From contig JADKDZ010000001.1 of assembly GCA_016718265.1 (NCBI GenBank), positions 1 through 64,000 of the forward strand: DNA of 64,000 nt. The letters run 5' to 3'. Below, piece after piece: positions 15,642-24,556 of the stretch. Numbering within the stretch: position 1 is the first letter of the stretch; the number at the start of each line of letters is the position of its first letter. Source of the DNA: Uliginosibacterium sp. Its GTDB lineage: Bacteria > Pseudomonadota > Gammaproteobacteria > Burkholderiales > Rhodocyclaceae. The position numbers and the translations under genes were made by a program. The notes below the pieces were generated by a model that made no database searches, was not told the origin of the DNA, and worked only from the letters and a program-made list of their open reading frames with translations.

Positions 15642-16370
15642 TCAATAAAGGGCTGCTTTGGCAAACGGCAGCACCCGCGCGCGCGAGGACTTGAGCAGAA
15701 CACTCATTGCCGCCTCGGCCTGCTCGGGCTGGCGATCCGTGATGCAGGTCAGGACCTTGCCATACAGATCAAGGTAATCCTCCGGCAGCACGGCATTCTT
15801 CAGCAAGACTTCGGACGAGACGCGCAACGCGGCCTTGATGGCGCTGCCGATGGTGACGAACATGCCGTTGCGCGAGAGGTTGATCACCGTGATGTGAAAA
15901 TCCAGCTCGGCCTGGGCGGCGATCTGCCACTCGTCGCGATTCAGGATGGTCTGCTTGAGCTTCTCGAACTTGCGCGTGATCACACGGAGGTCTTCGGCCG
16001 AGCAGTTCTCGGCCGCCAGGAAGCAGGCCCGGGGCTCGAAGCACAGGCGCATCTCGAAGATGTCTTCCACGATCTTGGCATCGAACTGCGTCTGCAGGCG
16101 CCAGGTGAGGACTTCCCGGTCCAGCAGGTTCCAGTCGGCAAAGGGCAGCACGCGCGTGCCGACTTTCGGCTGCACGTCGATCAGGCGCTTGCCCGCGAGG
16201 CTTTTGATCGCCTCGCGAATCGTCGTCCGGCTCACGCCGAATTGCGCGCACAGGTCGCTCTCGATCGGCAGCGTGTCGCCCGGCTGATACTGCCCGCCCA
16301 CGATGCGCGTGCCGAGGATCCGCGCGACCTGCGCACTCATCGTACCGATCACGGGCTCCCGCTCAAACAT
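15642..16370 (-). CDS. GntR/FadR-family transcriptional regulator
   Basis: 242 residues from ATG 16370, with GAGAGG 8 bases upstream. Residues 10-75 form a GntR winged helix (LPIESDLCAQFGVSRTTIREA). The C-terminal 150 residues form an FCD ligand domain with metal-site residues in IFEMRLCFEPRA, ELDFHITVINLSRNG and LTCITDRQPEQAEAAM. FCD regulators usually bind sugar acids or other carboxylates and repress neighbouring catabolic genes. It lies 24 bases after the arabinofuranosidase on the same strand and so probably controls that cluster. Confidence 0.9.
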   Translation of the reverse strand: MFEREPVIGTMSAQVARILGTRIVGGQYQPGDTLPIESDLCAQFGVSRTTIREAIKSLAGKRLIDVQPKVGTRVLPFADWNLLDREVLTWRLQTQFDAKIVEDIFEMRLCFEPRACFLAAENCSAEDLRVITRKFEKLKQTILNRDEWQIAAQAELDFHITVINLSRNGMFVTIGSAIKAALRVSSEVLLKNAVLPEDYLDLYGKVLTCITDRQPEQAEAAMSVLLKSSRARVLPFAKAALY

Positions 16371-16394
16371 CTGCACCGCCTCTCCCGGATCCCG

Positions 16395-17912
16395 TCATCG
16401 GCCCTCTGCCACGCTGACCAGCACATTCCACGAGCCCGGCTTGAGCCGCGCCACCAGCACATCGCCCTCGATGCGCACATTCGGATTCTGCGCCGGCGCC
16501 ACGGTATTCGGGGCCTCCATCGTGTTGACGGCCTTCATATTGGTATGGAAAAGCTCCAGCGCGTGCTCTAGACGACGGTTCGTGCCGAGGCCGCGCAGCT
16601 CGACGCGCAGCTCCATCTCGTCTTCCAGATGACGGTTGAGTGCAAACACGGTCGTCCGCCCGCTCTCCGGGTCATCCACCACGCTGGCGCACAGATAGGG
16701 GATCTCGTCGAAGGTCTTGGCCTCGTAGGCCGGCGAATCGATCACCGGGCGCAGCACGCGGCCGTGGCCGAAGCGGGCCGCCTGGGCAAACGGGTAGAAG
16801 ATGGTCTGCCGCCAGGCCGGGCCGCCCGGCTCGGTCATGATCGGGCCGATCACGTTCACCAGCTGCGCGAGGCAGGCCACCTTCACGCGGTCGCAATTGT
16901 TCATCATGACGATGAGCGCACCGCCAACCACCAGCGCATCCTCGTGGTTGTACACCTCCTCCAGCAGCCGCGGCGCCACCGGCCAGCCGGGCTTGCGCAG
17001 ATCTTCGATGCCACGCGCCTTGTACCAGACGTTCCACTCATCAAACGACAGCATGATCTTGCGATTGGAATGCTTGCGCGCGGCGACGGCATCGGCGATG
17101 GCCACGGTCTGTTTGATGAAGCGGTCAGTCACCTCGATGTTGCCAAAGAACTCTTCGGTCGAGTCCGTCGGGTTCTGAAAATAGCTGTGCAGCGAGAGGT
17201 AGTCGACATGCTCGAAGCAATGTTCCAGAACCGTGTCTTCCCACACGCCGTAGGTGGGCATGTCCCACATCGATGAGCCGCAGGCGGCGAGCTGGATGGT
17301 GGGGTCGACGAAGCGCATCAGCTTGGCGGTTTCGAGCGCGATGCGGCCATATTCTTCCGGCGTCTTCATGCAGATCTGCCAGGGGCCGTCCATCTCGTTC
17401 CCCAGGCACCAGAACTTGATGTCATGCGGGTTCTCGTAGCCGTGGCTGCGGCGCAGATCGGACAGGGCCGTGCCGCCCGGGTGATTGCAGTACTCCAGCA
17501 GATGGCGGGCTTCGTCGGGCCCGCGCGTGCCGAGGTTGACGCCAAACATCGGCTCGGCGCCCACCTTGCGACACCAGTCGACGAACTCATTGGTGCCGAC
17601 CTGATTGGTCTCGGTGGAGTACCAGGCCAGATCCAGCCGCTTCGGCCGCGACTCTTTCGGCCCGACACCATCTTCCCAGTTGTAGCCGGACATGAAATTG
17701 CCACCGGGATAGCGCACGATGGTCGCCCCCAGCTCGCGCGTCAGGGCCATCACGTCCTGACGGAAGCCGCTGCTGTCCGCGGTGGGGTGCTCGGGCTCGT
17801 AAATCCCTGTGTACACGCAGCGGCCGAGATGCTCGACAAAGGTGCCAAAGACGCGGCGATCAAGCTCCGCAATCGGAAAATCGGTATCAACAATCAGTCG
17901 TGACGAAATCAT
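16395..17912 (-). CDS. abfA: Alpha-L-arabinofuranosidase, glycoside hydrolase family 51
   Basis: 505 residues, normal for GH51. The acid/base glutamate is E173 (WCLGNEMDGPW) and the nucleophile is E292 (LSFDEWNVW). RYPGGNFMSGYNWEDGVGP and the C-terminal jelly-roll beta domain are conserved. There is no signal peptide, so it acts in the cytoplasm on imported arabino-oligosaccharides. The neighbouring sugar-binding protein would supply these, but that gene is frameshifted and no permease is present in the window. Confidence 0.94.
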   Translation of the reverse strand: MISSRLIVDTDFPIAELDRRVFGTFVEHLGRCVYTGIYEPEHPTADSSGFRQDVMALTRELGATIVRYPGGNFMSGYNWEDGVGPKESRPKRLDLAWYSTETNQVGTNEFVDWCRKVGAEPMFGVNLGTRGPDEARHLLEYCNHPGGTALSDLRRSHGYENPHDIKFWCLGNEMDGPWQICMKTPEEYGRIALETAKLMRFVDPTIQLAACGSSMWDMPTYGVWEDTVLEHCFEHVDYLSLHSYFQNPTDSTEEFFGNIEVTDRFIKQTVAIADAVAARKHSNRKIMLSFDEWNVWYKARGIEDLRKPGWPVAPRLLEEVYNHEDALVVGGALIVMMNNCDRVKVACLAQLVNVIGPIMTEPGGPAWRQTIFYPFAQAARFGHGRVLRPVIDSPAYEAKTFDEIPYLCASVVDDPESGRTTVFALNRHLEDEMELRVELRGLGTNRRLEHALELFHTNMKAVNTMEAPNTVAPAQNPNVRIEGDVLVARLKPGSWNVLVSVAEGR

Positions 17913-18103
17913 AATCTACTCATCAATTCATAAAGCGGGAAACAGGGCAGCGACACAGAACCAGACATGCGCGATGGATGGTCAGGCACCCGCCACACGG
18001 CGCGCGCCGGAAAGGTGGGCGCTCCCGGCCCATTCGCCAACAGGAAGCGCCCCAAACAGGCAGGAGGTGCCAGAAGAAACTGCTAAGTTCAGAAGACAAA
18101 CCC

Positions 18104-18142
18104 GGCCCGGCGTCACCGGCAAGCCGCCGATGACGCCGGGCC
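18104..18142 (-). terminator. Hairpin downstream of the sugar-binding protein gene
   Basis: Perfect 12-base arms GGCCCGGCGTCA (18104-18115) and TGACGCCGGGCC (18131-18142) enclose a 15-base loop, 5 bases beyond the stop codon at 18148. On the minus strand it is followed by GGGTTTGTC, a weak T tract. Probable terminator between the binding-protein gene and abfA. Confidence 0.7.
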
Positions 18143-18147
18143 GTCCA

Positions 18148-19406
18148 TTACTTGCGCACGCGTACGCGCTTGGCGATCTGCGACTTGGCGTCAGCCAGCG
18201 CGAGCTTGATGTCCTTGCCCTGCTCCATCACGCTGTTCAACTCGGCATCGATGATGTCCTGCGCGGTCGGGTCATAACGGTTGACCTTGACGGCAGGAAT
18301 CCGGTCGGCAGCAACCTTCCAGACCTTGCGTGCGGGCTGACCGCCCAGGTACTCGATCGGCTGCTCCAGGAAGGGATCGTTCTGCGCCTCGATCAGCGCC
18401 GGGAAGGCATCCACGACGCGGAAGGCTTCGATCTGCGCAGCCTTGTTCATGGTCGTGTACTTGATGAATTCCCACGCCGCGGCCTTGTTGGCAGACTTGG
18501 CGGGAATCGCGAAGAACGAGCCGCCGAAAGGTGCAAAAGAACCACCGGGGAGCTGCGTAGACCGCCACAGCCCCTTGTGATCCGGATCCAGCCAGGTCGC
18601 AAAGTGGCTGGCCAGCCATGCACCGATCATCTGACAGGTGATCTTGTCGCGCTTGAAGCCTTCCGACCACTCCGTGCTCCATGGTGCGATGTTCGCATCC
18701 AGGCCCGCCGCGCGAACCGCCTTCGCCAACTCAAACGCCTTCACGAGCGGGGGCTCTCGACAAGGATGTTGTTGTCCTTGTCGAAATAGATCCCCTCACC
18801 GTCTTTCAGCCCGGTGCGGATGTAAATGTCCTTGATGTCCTTGGCACTCGCGAGCAGGTAGGAGCCGGTTGTCGACTTGATCTTCTTGCCCGACTCGATG
18901 AAAGCTTCCCAGCTCTTGGTCAGCTCGGCCTCGCTCACGCCGGCCTTCTCCAGAATATCCTTGCGGAAGAACAACGTCCCCGGGCCAATGTCAGTCGGGA
19001 TGGCCAGCAGCGCGCCCTTGTTGTTCATCGCCTGCGGATACGAGAACTTCGCAAACTTGGACTGGTACTTCAGCCCGCTGTAAGGCGGCTTGGCCAGATC
19101 TTCCAGACCGCCCGACTCGGCAAACTTGCCGATGAAGCTCACTTCAATCGCCATCACATCCGGCACGCCGGCACCCGTTGCCAATGCAGTCGTCATCGCC
19201 ACATGGTGATCGGAAAACGCCAGACTCGCCAGCTTCACGTCAATATCCGGAAACGCCTTCTTGAAGCCCGGCAGCCAGGCCTTCACCTGCGCATCGTGAC
19301 TGGGGAAAGATGCCACCGTGATAGTCGTGGCAGCCGTGGCGCTCAAGGATGCCGCGATCACGCTTGCGAGAATCGTGCTTTTCAGGATGTGACTCGGTCT
19401 AATCAT
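18148..19406 (-). pseudogene. Sugar ABC transporter substrate-binding protein, split by a frameshift
   Basis: Two frames join to one family-length protein of about 419 residues. The first (19406-18741) has a signal peptide (MIRPSHILKSTILASVIAAS...ATA) and reads TITVASFPSHDAQVKAWLPG as in family 1 solute-binding proteins, up to DKDNNILVESP. The second (18744-18148) continues VKAFELAKAVRAAGLDANI to the C-terminus. One extra base in the five-G run at 18749-18753 restores a single frame (ESPPLVKAF). It may be a real mutation or a homopolymer sequencing error. Permease genes that normally follow such a gene are absent. Confidence 0.88.
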
Positions 19407-19761
19407 GTTTGCTCCTCTGGGTTTGGCCGGACTTCACGCACAGCAAGACTGTGCGCACATGGGTACCGCACTCCCCGCCGCAAGGCCGCGCCGGACAAGG
19501 GTCCGGCCGTCACGCAGCGGGAAAGACAGCGATTTGCTTATGGTATGATGATAAGAATAAACGCCGCCCGCGCTCCCTTGACATGGATTCAAGTGCTGCG
19601 CTTATAGACGCAATGGCTGATCTGTCAGCCGGGGCGGGAAAGACGGGAGGCGCCTGCCAGAAAACCTGGCCCGGAGGCCGCTACGCGAAATCCGAAAGTT
19701 GCGCCTGGCCCAGAGAAGCCCCGGATTCCGGCTTTGCCTTCATCCGGGCTTGCTTGGCGGC
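19407..19761. other. Intergenic stretch without a supported gene
   Basis: No reading frame here has convincing family features. It contains the candidate operator at 19538-19554 and a perfect -35 hexamer TTGACA at 19578-19583 on the plus strand, with CTTATA 17 bases further on; no gene is seen downstream of it on that strand. Confidence 0.6.
19538..19554. promoter_or_regulatory. Candidate operator upstream of the sugar-binding protein gene
   Basis: TTAT and ATAA flank GGTATGATG. This AT-rich imperfect palindrome lies in an otherwise GC-rich stretch about 130 bases upstream of the binding-protein start. FadR-type regulators often bind short sites with a GTAT or GGTA half, so it is a candidate site for the regulator at 15642-16370. 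The match is weak. Confidence 0.3.
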
Positions 19762-20010
19762 TCAAATTCTCTGCTCGACGATAATGGTATAGGTGACGGC
19801 CTGCACCATACTGGGCAGTACTCCGCCGAAATTCAACGTGTGCGTTCCGGGGGCAACGGCTTCAACATTACGTAGTAGCCATTCGCAGCGGACGGATAAA
19901 TCCGAATCTTCGTGGCCAGCACCCCATGTGAAGCAGCTGCGGGTACCTGCGATGCCGTTCCAGTCGCCGTAGACACCATCACCTCCAGTACAAGTGGCTT
20001 GATCAGTCAT
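19762..20010 (-). CDS. Short hypothetical protein in the degenerate region
   Basis: 82 residues, unrecognised. It is rich in Gly, Thr and aromatic residues (WNGIAGTRSCFTWGAGHED, then APGTHTLNFGGVLPS), a beta-strand-like composition as in surface or phage structural proteins. No clear ribosome site is seen. GC content is lower than in flanking genes. It may be the 3' remnant of a larger acquired gene, or not expressed at all. Confidence 0.3.
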   Translation of the reverse strand: MTDQATCTGGDGVYGDWNGIAGTRSCFTWGAGHEDSDLSVRCEWLLRNVEAVAPGTHTLNFGGVLPSMVQAVTYTIIVEQRI

Positions 20011-20117
20011 TGCAGCCGGCTCGGCAGCGGGTCCCCGGGTGTCACCACATTAGCGGGAAAACAGATACTTTCCTGTCGGTGTCATGTGCGTGGGTTCCTG
20101 CCGGCACCCCGTTCTGT

Positions 20118-20497
20118 TTACCGGCCAAGCCTCTGATCGCATAGGCTACGCTGGTGCTGAAAGCCCTTCGCCGCCTGCGGCAGCTCGCTGTTCGGGGGGG
20201 GAACTCGAACTCCAAAGCTGGCTGCGTTGGGACGCTGTGGGAACACGACCGCTCGATCAGGGCTCGGGTCAAGGGAGATGTCTTTGTTTAGCCAGCGCTC
20301 AGCCCAGTCGCTACGCCAGGAAGTGTTGAACTGACCTTGACTCTGTAACTCTCCCATAACGAATCTTTGTTTCTCCCCCTCGCATCGAGAACCACGAACC
20401 GCCAGTTAGTTAGGTCGAACACCCCAAATGGAACCTTCTCCAATAGCCCTTCCGCCAACAAATGCTGAACCCTCGCTGGCAGCCACTTCGGTGACAT
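20118..20497 (-). pseudogene. Hypothetical gene broken by a frameshift at a G run
   Basis: The frame from 20497 reads MSPKWLPARVQHLLAEGL then VFDLTNWRFVVLDARG. At the five-base run at 20375-20379 the natural continuation changes frame to EKQRFVMGELQSQGQFNTSW and RSDWAERWLNKDISL. Adding one base to the run joins them into about 126 residues. I do not recognise the family. The lower GC content and the neighbouring fragments suggest a decaying acquired segment, though a sequencing error is possible. Confidence 0.4.
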
Positions 20498-20504
20498 CTT
20501 TGTT

Positions 20505-20870
20505 CTAAGACCATGAGACCGTCGAGCCTAAAGTCGCAGATGCACTGAATAACAATAAGTTCTTCCGAAGAAGCGAGGACGAATCCTGAATAGCATTGTC
20601 ATCAATCTCGCACCGAAGCAGATCAGTTTTCTTCTTCCGGGGGGAGTTGGGCGTGATTCTATGAGGGGTTACGGCGAGGATGTACAGGAAGACTTTTCGG
20701 CGGTCGCTCGTTGCGGACAAAGACGCCAGTAGAAATGGACGGTCGGATTGTAAACCAGAGTTGGCTGCATTCAGGTAAATGGCATTCTCGTAGCGGTCGC
20801 GCCAAGTACTATCAAGAGACTCCGCCGTGTCGTTACTTAGTGCACTACAGGCTTCTATGCTGATAACCAC
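20505..20870 (-). CDS. Hypothetical protein in the degenerate region
   Basis: 121 residues from a GTG codon, unrecognised. It is Ser/Leu/Asn-rich (LSNDTAESLDSTWRDRYENA; NPSRKKKTDLL-like basic stretch in the middle) and its codon use is more AT-rich than that of neighbours. It lies directly upstream of the broken gene at 20118-20497 on the same strand. No ribosome site is evident, so expression is doubtful. Confidence 0.3.
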   Translation of the reverse strand: MVISIEACSALSNDTAESLDSTWRDRYENAIYLNAANSGLQSDRPFLLASLSATSDRRKVFLYILAVTPHRITPNSPRKKKTDLLRCEIDDNAIQDSSSLLRKNLLLFSASATLGSTVSWS

Positions 20871-20940
20871 AGCTGGCTTGCAGCAGCGGCCTCAAGCCCC
20901 CCTCCTCCCGCCCCGCCGTCACAAAACCTTCACACCCAAC

Positions 20941-20968
20941 ATTTCAATAGTTGTTGTATTGTAGAAAT
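20941..20968. promoter_or_regulatory. Probable ArsR operator overlapping the arsR start
   Basis: An AT-rich imperfect inverted repeat reads ATTTCAATA, 7 bases, TATTG, then GAAAT, ending one base before the arsR ATG. ArsR-family operators are AT-rich dyads over the promoter, and the surrounding DNA is much richer in GC. The absence of a ribosome site fits a very short or leaderless arsR transcript. Confidence 0.55.
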
Positions 20969-21352
20969 ATGGAAAAACGCGACGCACTGCTGGTGTTTGA
21001 AACGCTCTCCTCGGGGATCCGCCTCGACGCTTACCGGCTGCTCGTCAAGACCGGGCCGGCGGGGCTGGTGGCGGGCGAGATCGGTACGGCGCTGGGGGTG
21101 GCGCCGACCAACCTGTCCTTCCACCTCAAGGCCTTGGCCCAGGCGGGCATGGTGACGGCCGAGCAGGAGGGGCGATTCCAGCGCTTCCGGGCCAACATCC
21201 CGCTGATGCTGGACTTGATCGCCTACCTGACGGCGGAGTGCTGCGCCGGCCACCCCGAGCAGTGCGCCGACATGCGTTCAGCATCCTGTTGTCCGGACGC
21301 CGTGCTTCCGCCACTTCCCCTTTCTTCCACACAAGAGACCGCCAAAAAATGA
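20969..21352 (+). CDS. arsR: ArsR-family arsenic-responsive repressor
   Basis: 127 residues from ATG 20969. The winged helix spans residues 1-85, with recognition helix APTNLSFHLKALAQAGMV. The metalloid ligands are not in the E. coli alpha-3 position; instead a cysteine pair ECCAGHPEQC sits near residues 90-100, with a further CC later, as in the C-terminal-cysteine class of ArsR. It would release the operator when As(III) binds. The stop TGA overlaps the arsC ATG (ATGA), so translation is coupled. Confidence 0.92.
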   Translation: MEKRDALLVFETLSSGIRLDAYRLLVKTGPAGLVAGEIGTALGVAPTNLSFHLKALAQAGMVTAEQEGRFQRFRANIPLMLDLIAYLTAECCAGHPEQCADMRSASCCPDAVLPPLPLSSTQETAKK

Positions 21353-21828
21353 ACGTTCTGTTTCTGTGCACCGGCAATTCCTGTCGCTCCATTCTGGCGG
21401 AGGCCACCTTCAACCATCTGGCCCCGGCGGGCTGGCAGGCCATGAGCGCCGGCAGCCGCCCGACGGGCCAGGTGCATCCGCGCTCGCTGGCCCTGCTGGC
21501 GCGCGAAGGCATTTCGACCGCGGGCTACCACAGCAAATCCTGGGAGAACCTGCCCGCCACGCCCGACATCGTGATCACGGTCTGCGCCAGCGCTGCCGGC
21601 GAAACCTGCCCGGCCTATCTGGGCCCGGTGCTGCGCACCCATTGGGGGGTGGAAGACCCGGCACACGCCACGGGGACAGACGCCGAGATCGATGCCGCCT
21701 TCATAACGGCGTATCGCATCCTGCGCGCGCGCATCGAGGCATTCTTCGCCCTGCCGCTGAATGCATTGCAGCAAGACCCTGCACGGCTGAAGGCCGCGCT
21801 CGACGACATTGGCCACCTGATGGCCTGA
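21349..21828 (+). CDS. arsC: Arsenate reductase, low-molecular-weight phosphatase fold
   Basis: 159 residues. The P-loop C-x5-R is CTGNSCR (C7 to R13), at the N-terminus as in thioredoxin- or mycothiol-coupled ArsC proteins. SAGSRPTGQVHPRSLALL and the general-acid region HWGVEDPAHATG are conserved. It reduces arsenate to arsenite, which is then exported by Acr3/ArsA. It overlaps arsR by 4 bases. Confidence 0.93.
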   Translation: MNVLFLCTGNSCRSILAEATFNHLAPAGWQAMSAGSRPTGQVHPRSLALLAREGISTAGYHSKSWENLPATPDIVITVCASAAGETCPAYLGPVLRTHWGVEDPAHATGTDAEIDAAFITAYRILRARIEAFFALPLNALQQDPARLKAALDDIGHLMA

Positions 21829-21843
21829 CCGGGAGCGATACCG

Positions 21844-22281
21844 ATGGAGAAGAACTACCACGCGCTGATCGCGGACCGCATCTACTTTGGTGGCGCGGCC
21901 GACATGCAGCAGATCGCCGACCTGGAGCACATCGACCTGGTGGTTGATCTGCGCGAGGAATCGACGGGCTGTGCAGCCACCCGGGCCGGGCTGCTCTGGC
22001 AACAGATTCCGCTGGGCGACAACGCCGATCAACCGCAGGCCGAGCTGTTTGCCGACGCGATTCAAACCGTCGTCCTGGCCTATCAGGAGGGCAAGAAAGT
22101 GGCTTTCCACTGCGGCGGCGGCAAGGGCCGGACGGGAACGGTCGCTGCGGGCGTGCTGCTGGAGCTGGGCCTCTGCCGCTCGCTGGACGAGGCAGAAGCC
22201 GCGGCGAAGGCGATTCGCCCGATCATCCACATCAAGCCCGATCAGCGCCAGGCACTTGAAGCCCTGTATCCCGACGCGTGA
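21844..22281 (+). CDS. Dual-specificity/tyrosine phosphatase-like protein in the ars operon
   Basis: 145 residues. The P-loop HCGGGKGRTG (C-x5-R, near residues 89-98) is complete, and an upstream aspartate in LVVDLREES or LGDNAD could act as general acid. The beginning (IADRIYFGGAADMQQIADLE) matches the DSP fold. Its place between arsC and arsD, with 15- and 17-base gaps, makes it part of the operon. Because the fold handles phosphate-like oxyanions, a role in arsenate reduction or in cleaving arsenylated or phosphorylated metabolites is an inference. Confidence 0.85.
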   Translation: MEKNYHALIADRIYFGGAADMQQIADLEHIDLVVDLREESTGCAATRAGLLWQQIPLGDNADQPQAELFADAIQTVVLAYQEGKKVAFHCGGGKGRTGTVAAGVLLELGLCRSLDEAEAAAKAIRPIIHIKPDQRQALEALYPDA

Positions 22282-22298
22282 CTTTGGAAGGAACACTC

Positions 22299-22658
22299 AT
22301 GGCAAGCATTCAGATTTATGACCCCGCGCTGTGCTGCAGCACTGGCGTGTGTGGCGTTGAAGTCGATCAGGCACTGGTGAGTTTCGCCGCCGACCTGAGC
22401 TGGGCCAAGCAGCATGGCGCGCAGCTCGAACGATTCAACCTCGCCCAGCAGCCGCTGGCGTTTGCCGAGAACGCAACGGTGCGGGCCTTCCTGGAGCGAT
22501 CGGGGCAAGAAGCCCTGCCCCTGATTCTGGTGGATGGCGAAGTCGCCCTGGCGGGGCGCTATCCCAGCCGCGCCGAGCTGGCGCGCTGGGCGGGCATCGC
22601 TGCCGACGTCCCGCAGCCGCCGCAAGGTGGCTGCTGCGCGGGCGGCCGCTGCGCTTGA
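22299..22658 (+). CDS. arsD: Arsenic metallochaperone ArsD
   Basis: 119 residues with a thioredoxin-like fold. The essential As(III) ligands C12, C13 and C18 are present (DPALCCSTGVCG). The C-terminal GGCCAGGRCA adds the second vicinal pair seen in E. coli ArsD. It passes As(III) to the ArsA ATPase and is a weak repressor in some species. AAGGA precedes the ATG at 22299. Confidence 0.95.
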   Translation: MASIQIYDPALCCSTGVCGVEVDQALVSFAADLSWAKQHGAQLERFNLAQQPLAFAENATVRAFLERSGQEALPLILVDGEVALAGRYPSRAELARWAGIAADVPQPPQGGCCAGGRCA

Positions 22659-24446
22659 ATGGCCACACGACCCATGCACTTTCTCGCGCACGCGCCGCGC
22701 TACCTCTTCTTCACCGGCAAGGGCGGCGTCGGCAAAACCTCCATTGCCTGCGCCACGGCGGTTCAGCTCGCGAGCGAAGGCAAGCGCGTCCTGCTCGTCA
22801 GCACGGACCCGGCATCGAACGTGGGCCAGGTGTTCGGGCTGGACATTGGCAATCGGCTCACGGCCATTCCCGCCGTTCCGCGTCTCTCTGCGCTGGAGAT
22901 CGACCCGCAGGCGGCCGCACAGGCCTACCGGGACCGGATTCTGGGCCCGGTGCGTGGCGTACTGCCCGAGTCGATTGTCCGCGGCATCGCGGAGCAGCTC
23001 TCCGGCGCCTGCACCACCGAGATCGCGGCCTTTGACGAATTCACCGCCCTGCTGACCGATTCAGCGCTGACCACAGACTTTGAGCACATTCTGTTTGACA
23101 CGGCGCCAACGGGTCACACCCTCCGTTTGCTTCAGCTCCCGGGAGCCTGGAGCGGCTTTCTTGAAGAGGGCAAGGGCGATGCTTCCTGCCTCGGGCCACT
23201 GGCCGGGCTGGAAAAACAGCGCACGCAATACAAGGCTGCGCTTGAAGCCTTGGCCGACCCCCTGCGCACCCGCCTGGTGCTGGTCGCCCGCGCACAAAGC
23301 GCCAGCTTGCGGGAAGTGGCGCGCACACACGAAGAGCTGGCGGCCATCGGGCTGACGCAGCAGGCCCTGGTCATCAACGGCGTACTGCCCCCTGGCGAAG
23401 CTGACGGCGATGCGCTGGCGGCGGCAATCCACCAGCGCGAACACGCTGCGCTCGAAGCCTTGCCGGATGCGCTCAGATCCTTGCCGCGCGATGTAATCGC
23501 CTTGAAGCCCTTCAACCTGGTCGGCCTCGACGCACTGCGTCAGCTGCTGGTGGCCGCACCGCCTGCCCGCCCGGCCGACGCCATCGACGTTCCCGCCCTG
23601 CCAGACGCCCCGCCCTTGTCCGCCCTTGTGGAGGCCATCGCGGCTGACGGGCACGGGCTGGTCATGCTCATGGGGAAAGGCGGTGTGGGCAAGACCACCC
23701 TGGCCGCTGCCATCGCCGTGGCCCTGGCAAGCCGAGGCCTGCCCGTCCACCTCAGCACCTCCGACCCGGCTGCGCATCTGGCCGACACGCTGGACGGCGC
23801 ACTGCCCGGGCTCACCGTCAGCCGGATCGACCCGCACGAGGCCACGGCGCGCTACCGACAGCAGGTGCTCGACACCCAGGGCGCGCTGCTGGATGCCGAA
23901 GGGCGCGCCCTGCTCGAAGAGGACTTGCGATCCCCTTGCACCGAGGAGATCGCGGTCTTCCAGGCCTTCTCGCGCGTCATCCGCGAGGCGGGCGAAAAAT
24001 TCGTGGTGATGGACACCGCACCCACCGGGCATACGCTGTTGCTGCTGGACGCTACCGGCGCCTATCACCGCGAAGCCAGCCGTCAGATGGGCAACACGGA
24101 CGCGCGCCGCACAACGCCGATGATGCAGCTGCGAGACCCCGGGCAGACCAAGGTCCTCATCGCCACGCTGGCAGAGACCACCCCGGTGCTGGAGGCCGCG
24201 AACCTGCAGGCTGATCTGCGCCGGGCCGGCATCGAGCCCTGGGCCTGGATCGTCAACAACGCCGTTGCGGCCGCACGGCCCGCGTCGCCGCTGCTGCGCC
24301 AGCGTGCCCGCAACGAGCTGCCAGAAATCGACGCGGTGGCGACACGCCATGCCACGCGCTTCGCGGTCGTCCCGCTCTGCCTGCAGGAGCCCGTTGGCAT
24401 GGCGAGGCTGCTTGAACTGGCGCGCAGGCTTCCCGGGGCTGACTGA
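22659..24446 (+). CDS. arsA: Arsenite-activated ATPase ArsA, two-domain form
   Basis: 595 residues with two homologous halves. P-loops FFTGKGGVGKTS (near residue 18) and LMGKGGVGKTT (near residue 336) are both intact, each followed by the signal-transduction motif DTAPTGHTLR/L. The metalloid-site cysteines of each half are visible in the SGACTTEIAAF and RSPCTEEIAVF motifs. ArsA energises the arsenite permease, receiving As(III) from ArsD. The ATG at 22659 abuts the arsD stop; ATG 22674 is an alternative. Confidence 0.95.
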   Translation: MATRPMHFLAHAPRYLFFTGKGGVGKTSIACATAVQLASEGKRVLLVSTDPASNVGQVFGLDIGNRLTAIPAVPRLSALEIDPQAAAQAYRDRILGPVRGVLPESIVRGIAEQLSGACTTEIAAFDEFTALLTDSALTTDFEHILFDTAPTGHTLRLLQLPGAWSGFLEEGKGDASCLGPLAGLEKQRTQYKAALEALADPLRTRLVLVARAQSASLREVARTHEELAAIGLTQQALVINGVLPPGEADGDALAAAIHQREHAALEALPDALRSLPRDVIALKPFNLVGLDALRQLLVAAPPARPADAIDVPALPDAPPLSALVEAIAADGHGLVMLMGKGGVGKTTLAAAIAVALASRGLPVHLSTSDPAAHLADTLDGALPGLTVSRIDPHEATARYRQQVLDTQGALLDAEGRALLEEDLRSPCTEEIAVFQAFSRVIREAGEKFVVMDTAPTGHTLLLLDATGAYHREASRQMGNTDARRTTPMMQLRDPGQTKVLIATLAETTPVLEAANLQADLRRAGIEPWAWIVNNAVAAARPASPLLRQRARNELPEIDAVATRHATRFAVVPLCLQEPVGMARLLELARRLPGAD

Positions 24447-24556
24447 CATGGACGGCGCCCCTGGGTCCCCCGCCCCCATCTGCGCGGGCTATTCCTATTC
24501 CTTCCACCCCTGCATGACCGTTCGCATGGATTTGAAACCGATTGGAGATTACTGCC

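Noticed and set aside
15642..19406. The arabinose locus as a complete transport and degradation operon
   Set aside because: No permease or ATPase genes are present and the binding-protein gene is frameshifted, so completeness cannot be claimed.
19578..19606. TTGACA with CTTATA 17 bases downstream as a promoter
   Set aside because: No gene follows on that strand, and the -10 match is weak; noted only within the intergenic entry.
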